From assembly GCA_045866275.1 (NCBI GenBank), contig BAAFRX010000002.1, positions 100,909-164,908 on the forward strand: a stretch of 64,000 nucleotides of DNA, in the 5' to 3' direction. The number at the start of each line of letters is the position of its first letter. Position 1 is the stretch's first letter. Source of the stretch: Sideroxyarcus sp045866275 (lineage in GTDB: Bacteria > Pseudomonadota > Gammaproteobacteria > Burkholderiales > Gallionellaceae). The notes beneath the pieces are model-generated. The model was given only the letters and a program-made list of their open reading frames with translations, ran no database searches and was not told where the DNA came from. The translations under genes and the position numbers were made by a program. Positions 1 to 9,080 of the stretch are shown here, one piece after another.

Positions 1-2
1 GG

Positions 3-2045
3 GCGGCCCTTGAGTTCAGCCGCGCCGCCCACGCCGGACAGTTGCGCCAGTCGGGCGCTCCCTACGTTACCCATCCCATCGCCGTCGCGCGCATCCTTAC
101 CCCGCTGCATCTGGATGTGCACGCGATCAATGCCGCCCTGTTGCACGATGTCGTCGAAGACACCCCGGTCACCCTCGAACAAATAGCCGAACCCTTTGGC
201 GCCACCGTAGCCGAGTTGGTGGAAGGCCTGAGCAAGATCGACAAGCTTGAGTTCGAAACCCAGGAAGATGCCCAGGCCGAGAATTTCCGCAAGATGCTGC
301 TGGCCATGGCGCGCGATGTGCGCGTCATCCTGATCAAGCTCGCCGATCGGCTGCACAATGCACGCACGCTGGATTCGCTTCCCGCCGAGAAGAGTGCGCG
401 CATCGCGCGCGAAACGATGGATATCTATGCCCCCATCGCCAACCGCCTCGGCCTGAACAATATCTATCAGGAACTGCAAGACCTCAGTTTCAAGTATCTT
501 CACCCAAACCGCTACGCGGTATTGTCGAAGGCGCTCAAAGTGGCGCGCGGCAACCGGCGCGAAGTCGTGAGCAAGATTCTGGAAGCCATCAGCAAGCGTC
601 TGGAATCCCACCAGATCAGGGCGGAAGTCAAAGGCAGGGAAAAACATCTGTACGGCATCTACCAGAAGATGCAGGCCAAATCCCTGGCCTTTGCGCAAGT
701 ACTGGACATCTACGGCTTCCGCATTCTGGTGGACGATGTTGCATCCTGCTACCTCGCACTGGGCGCATTGCACGGTCTGTACAAGCCCTTTCCCGGGAAA
801 TTCAAGGATTACATCGCTATCCCCAAAGCCAACGGCTACCAGTCCCTGCACACCACGCTGTTCGGCCCCTTCGGCACGCCCATCGAGGTTCAGATCCGCA
901 CGCACGAGATGAACAAATTGGCGGAAAGTGGCGTGGCTTCGCATTGGTTATACAAGGCTTCCGATGCCCAGATCAACGACTTGCAGCAAAAGACCCACCA
1001 ATGGCTGCAAGGCCTGCTCGGGAGTCTGGCGCAGAGCGGTGATTCGGCCGAGTTCCTCGAACATCTTAAAATCGACTTGTTCCCCGATGAAGTCTATGTC
1101 TTCTCGCCCAAAGGCAAGATATTCGCGCTGCCGCGCGGCGCGACCACGGTTGATTTCGCCTACTCCGTGCATACCGACATTGGCAACCGCTGTGTCGCCG
1201 CCAAGGTCAACGATGAGTTGGTGCCGTTGCGCACGGAGTTGCGCAACGGGGACCGGGTCGAGATTGTCACTGCGGTGCAAATGCACCCCAACCCCGCCTG
1301 GCTGGGCTACGTTGCCACCAGCAAGGCGCGCGCCGAGATTCGCCATTCGCTGCGCACCCTGCACCTCAACGAGTCCGCACGACTTGGCGAACGACTGCTG
1401 GCACAGGCGCTCACTGCCATGGGCCTCCGTTTGCAAGACATGGATGAAGCCCACTGGGAAAAATTGCTGCGCGAAACCGGCGTCAAATCGCGTCAGGACA
1501 TCTATGCCGATATTGGTCTCGGGCGGCGCCTGAATATGGTGGTTGCCAAGCAACTCGCCCGTCAGGGCGACACCATTTCCAGCGATGCGCTGGGCAACGC
1601 CGTGGTCACGATCCAGGGCACCGAAGGCATGGCGGTCGAGTTCGCCAAGTGCTGCCGGCCGATTCCCGGCGACCCCATCATTGGCATCATCAAGAGCGGC
1701 CAGGGACTGGTGGTGCACACCCACGACTGTCCCACGCTCCGCCATGGTCGTGGCAACGAGCAATGGCTGGACGTCGTCTGGGACAAGAACATCACCCGCC
1801 TGTTCGAGGTCAGCCTGAAACTGGTCGTCGCCAACCAGCGCGGTGTTCTGGCCAAGGTCGCCGCTGCCATTGCCGATGCCGACTCCAATATCGAGAACGT
1901 GAACTTCAGCAGTGAAGGCGAATATACGGCGACCTATTTCACTCTTCAGGTCAGCAATCGTCTCCACCTGGCGACAATCATGCGCAATCTCCGCAAGATT
2001 CCAGAGGTCGTCCGCATCACCCGCCTGAAGAATTCGGGGTCGTAA
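3..2045 (+). CDS. spoT: Bifunctional (p)ppGpp synthetase/hydrolase, RelA/SpoT family (5' end outside window)
   Basis: This enzyme makes and degrades the alarmone (p)ppGpp in the stringent response. The reading frame is open from base 3, and the residues before the TTG at 42 (ALEFSRAAHAGQ) match the family, so the gene starts upstream and about 25-30 residues are missing. The hydrolase HD motif (LLHDVVEDTP) is encoded near 140-165, which suggests an active hydrolase. The synthetase domain follows (GREKHLYGIYQKM, then KFKDYIAIPKANGYQSLH). The basic KFKD sequence matches the RXKD type of bifunctional SpoT/Rel enzymes, not the EXDD of monofunctional RelA. TGS and C-terminal ACT domains are present. 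The 3' end overlaps the convergent pabB by 29 bp. Confidence 0.95.
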   Translation, partial: AALEFSRAAHAGQLRQSGAPYVTHPIAVARILTPLHLDVHAINAALLHDVVEDTPVTLEQIAEPFGATVAELVEGLSKIDKLEFETQEDAQAENFRKMLLAMARDVRVILIKLADRLHNARTLDSLPAEKSARIARETMDIYAPIANRLGLNNIYQELQDLSFKYLHPNRYAVLSKALKVARGNRREVVSKILEAISKRLESHQIRAEVKGREKHLYGIYQKMQAKSLAFAQVLDIYGFRILVDDVASCYLALGALHGLYKPFPGKFKDYIAIPKANGYQSLHTTLFGPFGTPIEVQIRTHEMNKLAESGVASHWLYKASDAQINDLQQKTHQWLQGLLGSLAQSGDSAEFLEHLKIDLFPDEVYVFSPKGKIFALPRGATTVDFAYSVHTDIGNRCVAAKVNDELVPLRTELRNGDRVEIVTAVQMHPNPAWLGYVATSKARAEIRHSLRTLHLNESARLGERLLAQALTAMGLRLQDMDEAHWEKLLRETGVKSRQDIYADIGLGRRLNMVVAKQLARQGDTISSDALGNAVVTIQGTEGMAVEFAKCCRPIPGDPIIGIIKSGQGLVVHTHDCPTLRHGRGNEQWLDVVWDKNITRLFEVSLKLVVANQRGVLAKVAAAIADADSNIENVNFSSEGEYTATYFTLQVSNRLHLATIMRNLRKIPEVVRITRLKNSGS

Positions 2046-3426
2046 AGTCTGCCCGTTCTGCGAGTGTCCCGCCAAATCGCCGCAGCAGTGCAAGCATCGC
2101 GCTAGCCTTGTCTTTCGTTTCCTGATATTCGTCTTCGCAGCGCGAATCGGCAACGATTCCGCCTCCTGCCCAGCCGCGGATTTCGTCGCGCGCATAGACC
2201 AGGGTGCGGATGGCGATGTTGGTTTCCATGCAGCCGTCGTGACCGACATAACCGATGGCGCCGCAGTAGATTCCCCGTCGCTGCGGTTCCAGTTGTTCAA
2301 TGATTTCCATCGCGCGCTGCTTGGGTGCGCCCGTGATCGACCCGCCGGGAAAGCAATCGCGCAACAGGTCCAGCGCGTGCCGGTCCGGGCGCAACTTTCC
2401 TGCCACCGTACTGACCAGATGATGCACGTTGGAAAAGCTCTCCACTTCAAACAGTTTGGGGGCATGCACCGAACCCGTGATGCAGTTTTTCCCCAGATCG
2501 TTGCGGAGAAGATCGACAATCATCAGATTCTCCGCCTGATCCTTGCCGTGTTCGCGCAGTTGCTGTGCCAACCTGCCGTCTTCCGCGGCATCATCGCTGC
2601 GCGGGCGCGTCCCCTTGATCGGCCGCGTCTCCACGCTGCCCTGCGTGACCTTCAAAAACAATTCAGGTGAAACACACAGTACTTGCAACTGTGGCCAATC
2701 AAGGAATGCGGCGTAGGGGGCGGGACTCCTGCGGCGCAGATCAAGATACGCCGCAAATGCATCGCCGCTTGCCTGGGCAGCGTAGCGTTGGGACAGGTTG
2801 ACCTGATAGCAATCGCCCGCGTGCAGATAGTTGCGGATGGCCTCGAATGCCCTGCCATATTCTTCCGGATTCAGATTCGTCTTGATATCGCCGTGCACCC
2901 GGAATTCGTTTGCAATCTGTGTTTTCGCTCCAGCGCCACGAAGTCGTTGCAGAATCTGTGGTAGAACGCCTGCGGTCTGAGCATGGCGCTGGCGGGATAG
3001 CAGGCGCGCGGTGCATTTGCGGTGGTCGATAACGACTGCCCAATCGTAAATACCCACTGCCATCTCCGCTACTTTTTCCGTATCACGCGCGATTTGCGGA
3101 AGTTGCATGTACCGCCGTGCCAGGTCGTAGCCCCAGTACCCCAGTGCACCTCCGGCAAACGGGATTTCGGGGATCGGTGTTGCAAGCGCGCCCAGTTGCT
3201 CGCGTATCAGTTGCAACGGATCTTCCTCACTGCTCCAGTGCTTCGCCCCCTCCGCAATCACCGTTTCTTCACCTCGCGTCACCAGGGTGGCCACCGGCTG
3301 TGCAACCAGCACATCGTAGCGTCCGCGCCCGCCGCTATCCAACCATGCCGCCCAGGGCAAATCGCGCAGGGAAGCATAGTAAGTGCCAGCATCGGGATGA
3401 TAGGGAAGCGAAGCCTGATACAGCAT
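2017..3426 (-). CDS. pabB: Aminodeoxychorismate synthase component I
   Basis: PabB converts chorismate and ammonia to 4-amino-4-deoxychorismate on the folate (p-aminobenzoate) pathway. The 469-residue protein has an N-terminal anthranilate-synthase-like half and a C-terminal chorismate-binding half. PIKGTRPRS contains the lysine typical of PabB; TrpE has alanine there. GSITGAPKQRAMEIIE and GIYCGAIGYVG are the conserved active-site segments. There is no fused PabA or PabC domain and no glutaminase gene adjacent. The ATG at 3426 lies 40 bp from the divergent peptidase gene. The 3' end overlaps the end of relA/spoT on the other strand. Confidence 0.93.
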   Translation of the reverse strand: MLYQASLPYHPDAGTYYASLRDLPWAAWLDSGGRGRYDVLVAQPVATLVTRGEETVIAEGAKHWSSEEDPLQLIREQLGALATPIPEIPFAGGALGYWGYDLARRYMQLPQIARDTEKVAEMAVGIYDWAVVIDHRKCTARLLSRQRHAQTAGVLPQILQRLRGAGAKTQIANEFRVHGDIKTNLNPEEYGRAFEAIRNYLHAGDCYQVNLSQRYAAQASGDAFAAYLDLRRRSPAPYAAFLDWPQLQVLCVSPELFLKVTQGSVETRPIKGTRPRSDDAAEDGRLAQQLREHGKDQAENLMIVDLLRNDLGKNCITGSVHAPKLFEVESFSNVHHLVSTVAGKLRPDRHALDLLRDCFPGGSITGAPKQRAMEIIEQLEPQRRGIYCGAIGYVGHDGCMETNIAIRTLVYARDEIRGWAGGGIVADSRCEDEYQETKDKASAMLALLRRFGGTLAERADFTTPNSSGG

Positions 3427-3466
3427 GAATGATAAAATCCGGCCTGATTAATTTGGAGCGTTACGC

Positions 3467-4045
3467 ATGACCACCATCGTCGCCGTGAAAAAGAACGGCA
3501 TCGTCGCCATCGCCGCTGACACACTCACCACGTTTGGCAATACGCGGCTGCCGGCTGAAAAAGATGCCTCGCATGACAAGATTTTACAGGTTGGCTTAAG
3601 TTATGTCGGTGTTTGCGGCAGCGCAGCGCATCATTTGGTCTTGTCCAGTCTGTTCGCCAAAATTCCCAACGTCCGCCTTGACAGCAAGGAGGCCATCTTT
3701 GAAACCTTTCGCAAACTGCATCCCGTTCTGAAGGAAGAATGTTTTCTGAACCCAAAGGAGGATGAGGAAGATCCTTATGAATCGAGCCAGATCACCGCGC
3801 TGATTGCGAATGCGAGTGGAATCTATGGCATCTACTCGATGCGCGAAGTGTTTGAATATACCCAGTACTGGGCAATCGGCTCCGGTCAGGAGTTCGCACT
3901 CGGCGCCATGCATCAGCATTATCCCGCTCTCGACGATGCAGAAGAGATCGCGCGCGCCGGTGTTGCAACCGGGATTGCCTTCGACAAGAACAGCGCCTTG
4001 CCCATCACCGTGTACACGGTGAAATTGCTGAAAGGCAACGTCTGA
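3467..4045 (+). CDS. Proteasome/HslV-like Ntn-hydrolase, probable betaproteobacterial proteasome homolog (BPH)
   Basis: This 192-residue protein begins MTTIVAVKKNG, so removing Met would expose an N-terminal threonine as in HslV and proteasome beta subunits. Numbering from that Thr1, Asp17 is conserved and a lysine (HDKIL, position 37) sits where HslV has Lys33, after a short insertion. GNTR also matches HslV, but the rest diverges and there is no hslU ATPase gene next to it. Together these suggest the small proteasome-like family described from Betaproteobacteria (BPH) rather than classical HslV; that assignment is from memory of the family, not a search. A GGAG ribosome site lies 8 bp before the ATG. 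A TAAAAT -10 candidate is at 3430. Confidence 0.7.
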   Translation: MTTIVAVKKNGIVAIAADTLTTFGNTRLPAEKDASHDKILQVGLSYVGVCGSAAHHLVLSSLFAKIPNVRLDSKEAIFETFRKLHPVLKEECFLNPKEDEEDPYESSQITALIANASGIYGIYSMREVFEYTQYWAIGSGQEFALGAMHQHYPALDDAEEIARAGVATGIAFDKNSALPITVYTVKLLKGNV

Positions 4046-4319
4046 TCGCTGGCAGAATCTGGAAATTTTGGGCTTCACGCCAGGAACAAATTCTCTCGTG
4101 ACGACAGCACCTCTGGCCTCTTCGCACCAGAATCAATTCCTTTGGCAAAGTGTGCCACTCGTCGAGCCGGAAACGTTATGACCAGCTCAAATATTTTTGA
4201 GTGAACAAAGCGCCTTACCCTGATCGGGCATTGAAAAAACTGCCTGCCACCCAGCGATGTGAATCAGCCCCTACCTGCTTGCGACGAGATCGGGGCCGTT
4301 TTCACAGCCTCTCGCCAGC
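4046..4319. other. Intergenic stretch with no recognised feature
   Basis: I see no gene, convincing promoter or terminator hairpin in these 274 bases between the peptidase and the H1-like gene, which are convergent. Confidence 0.5.
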
Positions 4320-4820
4320 TTAATTCGGCTTGCTGATCCCAGGAGTCGGGAACGGCCAAGTCGCAGCCGGACGAATAGGCGCCGGAGCCGAAGGTGCAAC
4401 CGCAGTCGGCGTTGCAGCCGGCTTGGTTACAACTGCCGGCTTGGCTACTGCCTTTTTCGCTACGGGTTTCTTCGCAACGGCCTTCTTGGCAGCCGGTTTC
4501 TTGGCTACTGCCTTTTTCGCTGCGGGTTTCTTCGCAACGGCCTTCTTGGCAGCCGGTTTCTTGGCTACTGCCTTTTTCGCTGCGGGTTTCTTCGCAACAG
4601 CCTTCTTGGCAGCCGGTTTCTTGGCTACTGCCTTTTTCGCTACGGGTTTCTTCGCAACGGCCTTCTTGGCAGCCGGCTTCTTGGCTACCGCCTTTTTCGC
4701 TGCGGGTTTCTTCGCAACGGCCTTCTTGGCAGCCGGTTTCTTGGCTACTGCCTTCTTTGCTGCGGGTTTCTTGGCTACTGCCTTCTTTGCTGCGGGTTTA
4801 GCTTTCTTTGCTGCGACCAT
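4320..4820 (-). CDS. Histone H1-like Lys/Ala/Pro-rich DNA-binding protein
   Basis: The 166-residue, extremely basic protein is built almost entirely from the decapeptide KKPAAKKAVA. A short Ala/Thr/Pro-rich C-terminus follows (from about residue 130). Such H1-like proteins occur in Bordetella and other Betaproteobacteria and are thought to bind DNA and compact the nucleoid; that role is inferred from composition. The ATG at 4820 has a very strong ribosome site (AAGGAGG, 5 bp upstream). A long open frame on the opposite strand is only a by-product of the repeats. Repeat number is likely to vary between strains because the DNA repeats are nearly identical. Confidence 0.85.
   Translation of the reverse strand: MVAAKKAKPAAKKAVAKKPAAKKAVAKKPAAKKAVAKKPAAKKAVAKKPAAKKAVAKKPVAKKAVAKKPAAKKAVAKKPAAKKAVAKKPAAKKAVAKKPAAKKAVAKKPAAKKAVAKKPVAKKAVAKPAVVTKPAATPTAVAPSAPAPIRPAATWPFPTPGISKPN
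4437..4800. repeat. 60-bp (2 x 30) tandem repeat coding the H1-like protein
   Basis: From about 4437 the same 60-bp unit returns in register at 4497, 4557, 4617 and 4677 with one to three differences per copy. It ends in two 30-bp half-units up to about 4800. Each 30 bp encodes one decapeptide. The near identity at DNA level, beyond what the protein repeat needs, suggests recent expansion or homogenisation. Confidence 0.9.
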
Positions 4821-4905
4821 TTCAACCTCCTTGTATGAAAGTTAATGAAGAACAACATCTACTACACCTCCAGCATACCCAGCGGCAGCATGCATGAAGC
4901 CCTTG

Positions 4906-4932
4906 CGAAAAAGGCTGCGAAAGCAGCCTTCT
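4906..4932 (-). terminator. nrdB: Intrinsic terminator of the nrdAB operon
   Basis: Just downstream of nrdB on the minus strand, AAGGCTGC and GCAGCCTT (4911-4918 / 4923-4930) form an 8-bp stem with a 4-base loop. Read on the minus strand it is followed by a T run, as expected for a rho-independent terminator. Confidence 0.7.
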
Positions 4933-4941
4933 TCTAAACCT

Positions 4942-6084
4942 TTAATCCCACGATAACGCTCCCCCCGTTTGATACTCGGTTACCCGCGTCTCGAAGAAAT
5001 TCTTTTCTTTCTTCAAATCGATCATTTCGGCCATCCACGGGAATGGATTCGTCGCGCCCGTGTAGAGTACATCAATCCCGATTTGTTGACAGCGACGATT
5101 CGCAATGAACCGTAAATATTCCTTGAACATTCCGGCATTCAAGCCGAGCACGCCGCGCGGCATGGTGTCCTCGGCATAGCGATACTCCAGCTCCACGCCC
5201 TTCTGGATCAGGCCGCGGATCTCTTCGCGGAATGCCGCCGTCCACAGCTGCGGATTCTCGTTCTTGATGGTATTGATGACATCCACGCCAAAGTTCAGGT
5301 GCATGGACTCGTCGCGCAGGATGTACTGGTATTGTTCGGCGGCACCGGTCATCTTGTTCTGGCGTCCCAGCGCCAGAATTTGCACAAAGCCGACATAGAA
5401 GAACAGGCCCTCCATGATGCAGGCAAACACGATCAGGCTGCGCAGCAGCTTCTGGTCGTTCTCCGGCGTGCCGGTCTTGAAATCCGGATTGGTCAGCACG
5501 TCAATGAAGGGCAGCAGAAACTCGTCCTTGGCGCGAATGCTGGGCACTTCGTGGTACATGTTGAAAATCTCGCCCTCGTCCAGCCCGAGACTTTCCACGA
5601 TGTACTGGTAGGCATGCGTGTGGATCGCCTCCTCAAATGCCTGACGCAACAGAAACTGGCGGCATTCCGGATTGGTGATGTGGCGATAGGTGCCCAGCGC
5701 GATGTTGTTGGCGGCGAGGCTGTCCGCCGTGGTAAAAAAGCCAAGGTTGCGCTTGACCAGCCGGCGCTCGTCCTCGCTCAATCCATTCAGGCTCTTCCAC
5801 AGAGCAATGTCCGCCGACATGTTGATTTCCTGCGGCATCCAGTGGTTGGCGCAGCCGGCCAGATATTTTTCCCACGCCCACTTGTACTTGAACGGCACCA
5901 ACTGGTTCACGTCGGCACTGCTATTGATGATGCGCTTGTCCTCGACGCGGATCCGTCCGCTGGACGTCGAAGCGACGGTATAAGCCTGTTGACTGACCGC
6001 AGCGGGCGGCAAGCCGCCCACAGGAGGGATGCACCCTGCCGGGGAAGTCGAGCCGGATGCAATTTCGTTTTCAAAGTTCAACAT
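4942..6084 (-). CDS. nrdB: Ribonucleoside-diphosphate reductase, beta subunit
   Basis: NrdB carries the radical cofactor that starts ribonucleotide reduction in NrdA. I chose the ATG at 6084 (AAGGGAA ribosome site 8 bp upstream), giving 380 residues; a longer frame from 6147 adds an unlike leader. The metal ligands can be placed by spacing against E. coli NrdB: Asp121, Glu152, His155, Glu225, Glu259 and His262. The radical tyrosine is at Tyr159 (EAIHTHAY). The surrounding sequence (FFTTADSL, NIALGTYRHITNPE) resembles the chlamydial class Ic branch, but that branch has Glu and Phe where this protein has Asp121 and Tyr159. The gene follows nrdA by 63 bp. Confidence 0.96.
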   Translation of the reverse strand: MLNFENEIASGSTSPAGCIPPVGGLPPAAVSQQAYTVASTSSGRIRVEDKRIINSSADVNQLVPFKYKWAWEKYLAGCANHWMPQEINMSADIALWKSLNGLSEDERRLVKRNLGFFTTADSLAANNIALGTYRHITNPECRQFLLRQAFEEAIHTHAYQYIVESLGLDEGEIFNMYHEVPSIRAKDEFLLPFIDVLTNPDFKTGTPENDQKLLRSLIVFACIMEGLFFYVGFVQILALGRQNKMTGAAEQYQYILRDESMHLNFGVDVINTIKNENPQLWTAAFREEIRGLIQKGVELEYRYAEDTMPRGVLGLNAGMFKEYLRFIANRRCQQIGIDVLYTGATNPFPWMAEMIDLKKEKNFFETRVTEYQTGGALSWD

Positions 6085-6147
6085 AAGAATTCCCTTAATC
6101 CAATGAGCGGAGCGGCATGCACATGGCAGCCGCCGCGTTCTTTCCAC

Positions 6148-9015
6148 TTACTGGCAAGCTTCACACTCCGGATTGTCAATGGAACAGAACTTTGTCTCTT
6201 CCACCACCGGAGCGGACATCTCGCCCACGTTGCCGTTATTCGACACCGCGTTTAGCGAACCGGCGCGCGAGGTCGATTTCTCGGCCGAGGTCGCCCCCAG
6301 GGTACGCAGGTAATAGGTGGTCTTGAGCCCTCGCAACCAAGCCAGCTTGTAAGTTTCGTCCAGCTTGCGCCCGGACACGCCGGACATATAGATGTTCAGC
6401 GACTGCGCCTGGTCGATCCATTTCTGGCGGCGCGCAGCCGCTTCGATCAGCCACTGCGGCTCGACCTCGAACGCGGTCGCATACAGGTTGCGCAGTTCGG
6501 CCGGAATGCGGTCGATCCTGGACAGGCTGCCGTCAAAATACTTGAGATCTGCAATCATCACCTCATCCCACAAGCCGAGCCGCTTCAGATCCATCACCAG
6601 ATGCTCGTTGATCACGGTGAATTCGCCGGACAGGTTGGATTTGACGAAGAGGTTCTGGTAGGTCGGCTCGATACAGGCTGAAACCCCGATGATGTTGGAG
6701 ATGGTCGCAGTCGGTGCGATTGCCACACAGTTCGAGTTGCGCATGCCGTGCAGGCGGATGCGCTCGCGTAGCGCGTCCCAATCCATGCTGGCCGACGTAT
6801 CCACCTCGACATAGCCGCCGCGCTGCTCGCGCAACAAGTTCAGACTGTCCTGCGGCAGGATGCCCTGGTCCCACAAACTGCCGCGATAGGAAGCGTAACG
6901 GCCACGTTCCTGCGCCAGTTCGGTGGAAGCCCAGTAGGCGTAGTAGCACACCGCCTCCATGGAGCGGTCGGCGAACTCGACCGCCGCCTCGGTGGCATAC
7001 GGAATACGCAGGGTATGCAGGCAGTCCTGGAAACCCATGATGCCGAGACCGACCGGACGGTGCTTCAGATTGGCGTTACGCGCCTTGGCAACGGCGTAGT
7101 AGTTGATGTCGATCACGTTATCCAGCATGCGCATGGCAATGCTCACCGTGCGCTTCAACTTGTCGTGGTCAATCTGGCCATCGGCGGTCAGGTGCGCCGC
7201 CAGATTGACGGAACCGAGGTTGCACACGGCGATCTCATCTGCGGAGGTATTCAGCGTGATCTCGGTGCACAGGTTGGAGCTGTGCACCACGCCCACATGT
7301 TGCTGCGGCGAACGGATGTTGCAGGGATCCTTGAACGTGACCCAAGGGTGGCCAGTCTCGAACAGCATGGTCAGCATCTTGCGCCACAGGGTTTGCGCCG
7401 GAATCTTCCTGAACAGTTTAAGTTCGCCGCTGGCAACCTTGGCCTCGTAGCCCAGATACGCTTGTTCAAACTCCACGCCAAACTTGTCATGCAGATCGGG
7501 ACAGGTCGAGGGCGAGAACAGCGTCCACTCGCCGCCTTCCATCACGCGCTTCATGAACAGATCCGGAATCCAGTTGGACGTGTTCATGTCGTGGGTGCGG
7601 CGACGATCGTCGCCGGTGTTCTTGCGCAGTTCGAGGAACTCCTCGATGTCGAGGTGCCAGGTTTCCAGATAGGCGCACACCGCGCCCTTGCGCTTGCCAC
7701 CCTGGTTCACCGCCACGGCCGTATCGTTCACCACCTTGAGGAACGGCACCACGCCCTGCGACTTGCCGTTGGTGCCCTTGATGTGCGAACCCAGCGCGCG
7801 CACGTTGGTCCAGTCGTTGCCCAGACCGCCTGCGAACTTCGACAACAGCGCGTTTTCCTTCAGCGCCTCGTAGATGCCGTCCAGATCGTCCGCCACGGTG
7901 GTCAGGTAGCACGACGACAGTTGCGAACGGCGCGTGCCGGAATTGAACAGCGTCGGCGTCGAACTCATGAAATCGAAGCTGGACAACAGGCGGTAGAACT
8001 CGATGGCGCGCTCTTCGCGGTTGATCTCGTTCAACGCCAGCCCCATGGCCACGCGCATGAAAAAGGCCTGCGGCAATTCGATGCGCCGGTCTTCCACATG
8101 CAGAAAATAGCGGTCATACAACGTTTGCAGGCCGAGATAGTTGAATTGCAGGTCGCGCTCTGCCTCCAGCGCCGCAGCCAGCCGCGGCAGATCGAAGTGT
8201 CCCAGCCGCTCGTCCAGCAACTCGGCTTCGATGCCGCGCTTGATGAATTTCGGGAAATACTCGGCATAGCGCGTCGCCATGTCCGCCTGGCTCACGCTTT
8301 CGCCCAGAATCTCGCAACAGATGTTGTTCAACAGCAGGCGTGCGGTCACGAAACTGTAGGCCGGATCCTGTTCGATCAGCGAACGCGCCGCAAGGATGGC
8401 GCATTTCCGCACCTCTTCGATCGCCACGCCGTCATACAGATCCTTCAGGGTGCCCTGCAGGATCTTGTCCGCATCCACCGCATCGCCCAACCCGGCACAG
8501 GCGGCGCGAATCCTACCGGACAAGTCGGACACGTCCAGCGGGCGCGCGACGCCCGCTTCCGTCACATTCAACACAGGCGCCGCGACCGATGTGGTTTTCA
8601 CGCGCTCGCGATTGCGCTGCTCCCGGTACAACACATAGGCGCGCGCCACGTCGTGCTCGCCCGAACGCATCAAGGCCAGCTCGACCTGATCCTGGATGTC
8701 CTCAATGTGGAAAGTTCCGCCATGCGGCTGACGGCGCAGCAATGCGCCCACCACCTGTTCGGTCAGTTGCTCCACCAGCTCGCGCACGCGCGCGGACGCC
8801 GCCCCCTGTCCGCCATTGACCGCAATGAAGGCCTTGGTCAGGGCGATGGAAATTTTCGACGGCTCGAACGCTGCCACTGCGCCATTGCGGCGAATGATCT
8901 TGTATTGATCGAGCGATAAACCGGCAGGAGATGAGGAGGCGACAGACCCGGATGCAGCGCGGGCAACAACAGACAAAGACATAGCGGACGAACCTTCTTG
9001 CGCAGCATGCAGCAT
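6148..9015 (-). CDS. nrdA: Ribonucleoside-diphosphate reductase, alpha subunit
   Basis: NrdA reduces ribonucleoside diphosphates to deoxyribonucleotides. The 955-residue protein has an N-terminal ATP-cone (YKIIRRNGAVAAFEPSKI, from about residue 38) for allosteric control. The catalytic barrel includes LSSCYLTT (redox cysteine) and the SSNLCTEIT segment (Asn, Cys and Glu of the active site). The C-terminal CxxC (PECEACQ) shuttles electrons from thioredoxin or glutaredoxin. The ATG at 9015 has GGGGG upstream; a second ATG at 8982 (MSLSVVARA) also has a good AAGAAGG site, so the start is not settled. It is the first gene of nrdAB, with a candidate NrdR box pair upstream. Confidence 0.96.
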   Translation of the reverse strand: MLHAAQEGSSAMSLSVVARAASGSVASSSPAGLSLDQYKIIRRNGAVAAFEPSKISIALTKAFIAVNGGQGAASARVRELVEQLTEQVVGALLRRQPHGGTFHIEDIQDQVELALMRSGEHDVARAYVLYREQRNRERVKTTSVAAPVLNVTEAGVARPLDVSDLSGRIRAACAGLGDAVDADKILQGTLKDLYDGVAIEEVRKCAILAARSLIEQDPAYSFVTARLLLNNICCEILGESVSQADMATRYAEYFPKFIKRGIEAELLDERLGHFDLPRLAAALEAERDLQFNYLGLQTLYDRYFLHVEDRRIELPQAFFMRVAMGLALNEINREERAIEFYRLLSSFDFMSSTPTLFNSGTRRSQLSSCYLTTVADDLDGIYEALKENALLSKFAGGLGNDWTNVRALGSHIKGTNGKSQGVVPFLKVVNDTAVAVNQGGKRKGAVCAYLETWHLDIEEFLELRKNTGDDRRRTHDMNTSNWIPDLFMKRVMEGGEWTLFSPSTCPDLHDKFGVEFEQAYLGYEAKVASGELKLFRKIPAQTLWRKMLTMLFETGHPWVTFKDPCNIRSPQQHVGVVHSSNLCTEITLNTSADEIAVCNLGSVNLAAHLTADGQIDHDKLKRTVSIAMRMLDNVIDINYYAVAKARNANLKHRPVGLGIMGFQDCLHTLRIPYATEAAVEFADRSMEAVCYYAYWASTELAQERGRYASYRGSLWDQGILPQDSLNLLREQRGGYVEVDTSASMDWDALRERIRLHGMRNSNCVAIAPTATISNIIGVSACIEPTYQNLFVKSNLSGEFTVINEHLVMDLKRLGLWDEVMIADLKYFDGSLSRIDRIPAELRNLYATAFEVEPQWLIEAAARRQKWIDQAQSLNIYMSGVSGRKLDETYKLAWLRGLKTTYYLRTLGATSAEKSTSRAGSLNAVSNNGNVGEMSAPVVEETKFCSIDNPECEACQ

Positions 9016-9080
9016 GCAATACCCCCTTTATTTTCAAGCGTTGCCACGATTCTGCATCTCGGCAACTCAAAACAAAAACT

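Noticed and set aside
948..2519. Long minus-strand frame across relA/spoT
   Set aside because: It is antisense to a well-conserved enzyme and joins pabB out of frame; high G+C makes such frames common here.
4330..4845. 171-residue open frame opposite the H1-like gene, rich in Phe, Ala and Thr
   Set aside because: It is the antisense reading of the 30/60-bp repeats. The H1-like frame has a strong ribosome site and a known protein type.
7015..8919. 634-residue open frame opposite nrdA
   Set aside because: Antisense to nrdA; no recognisable domain and typical His/Arg/Gln-rich antisense composition.
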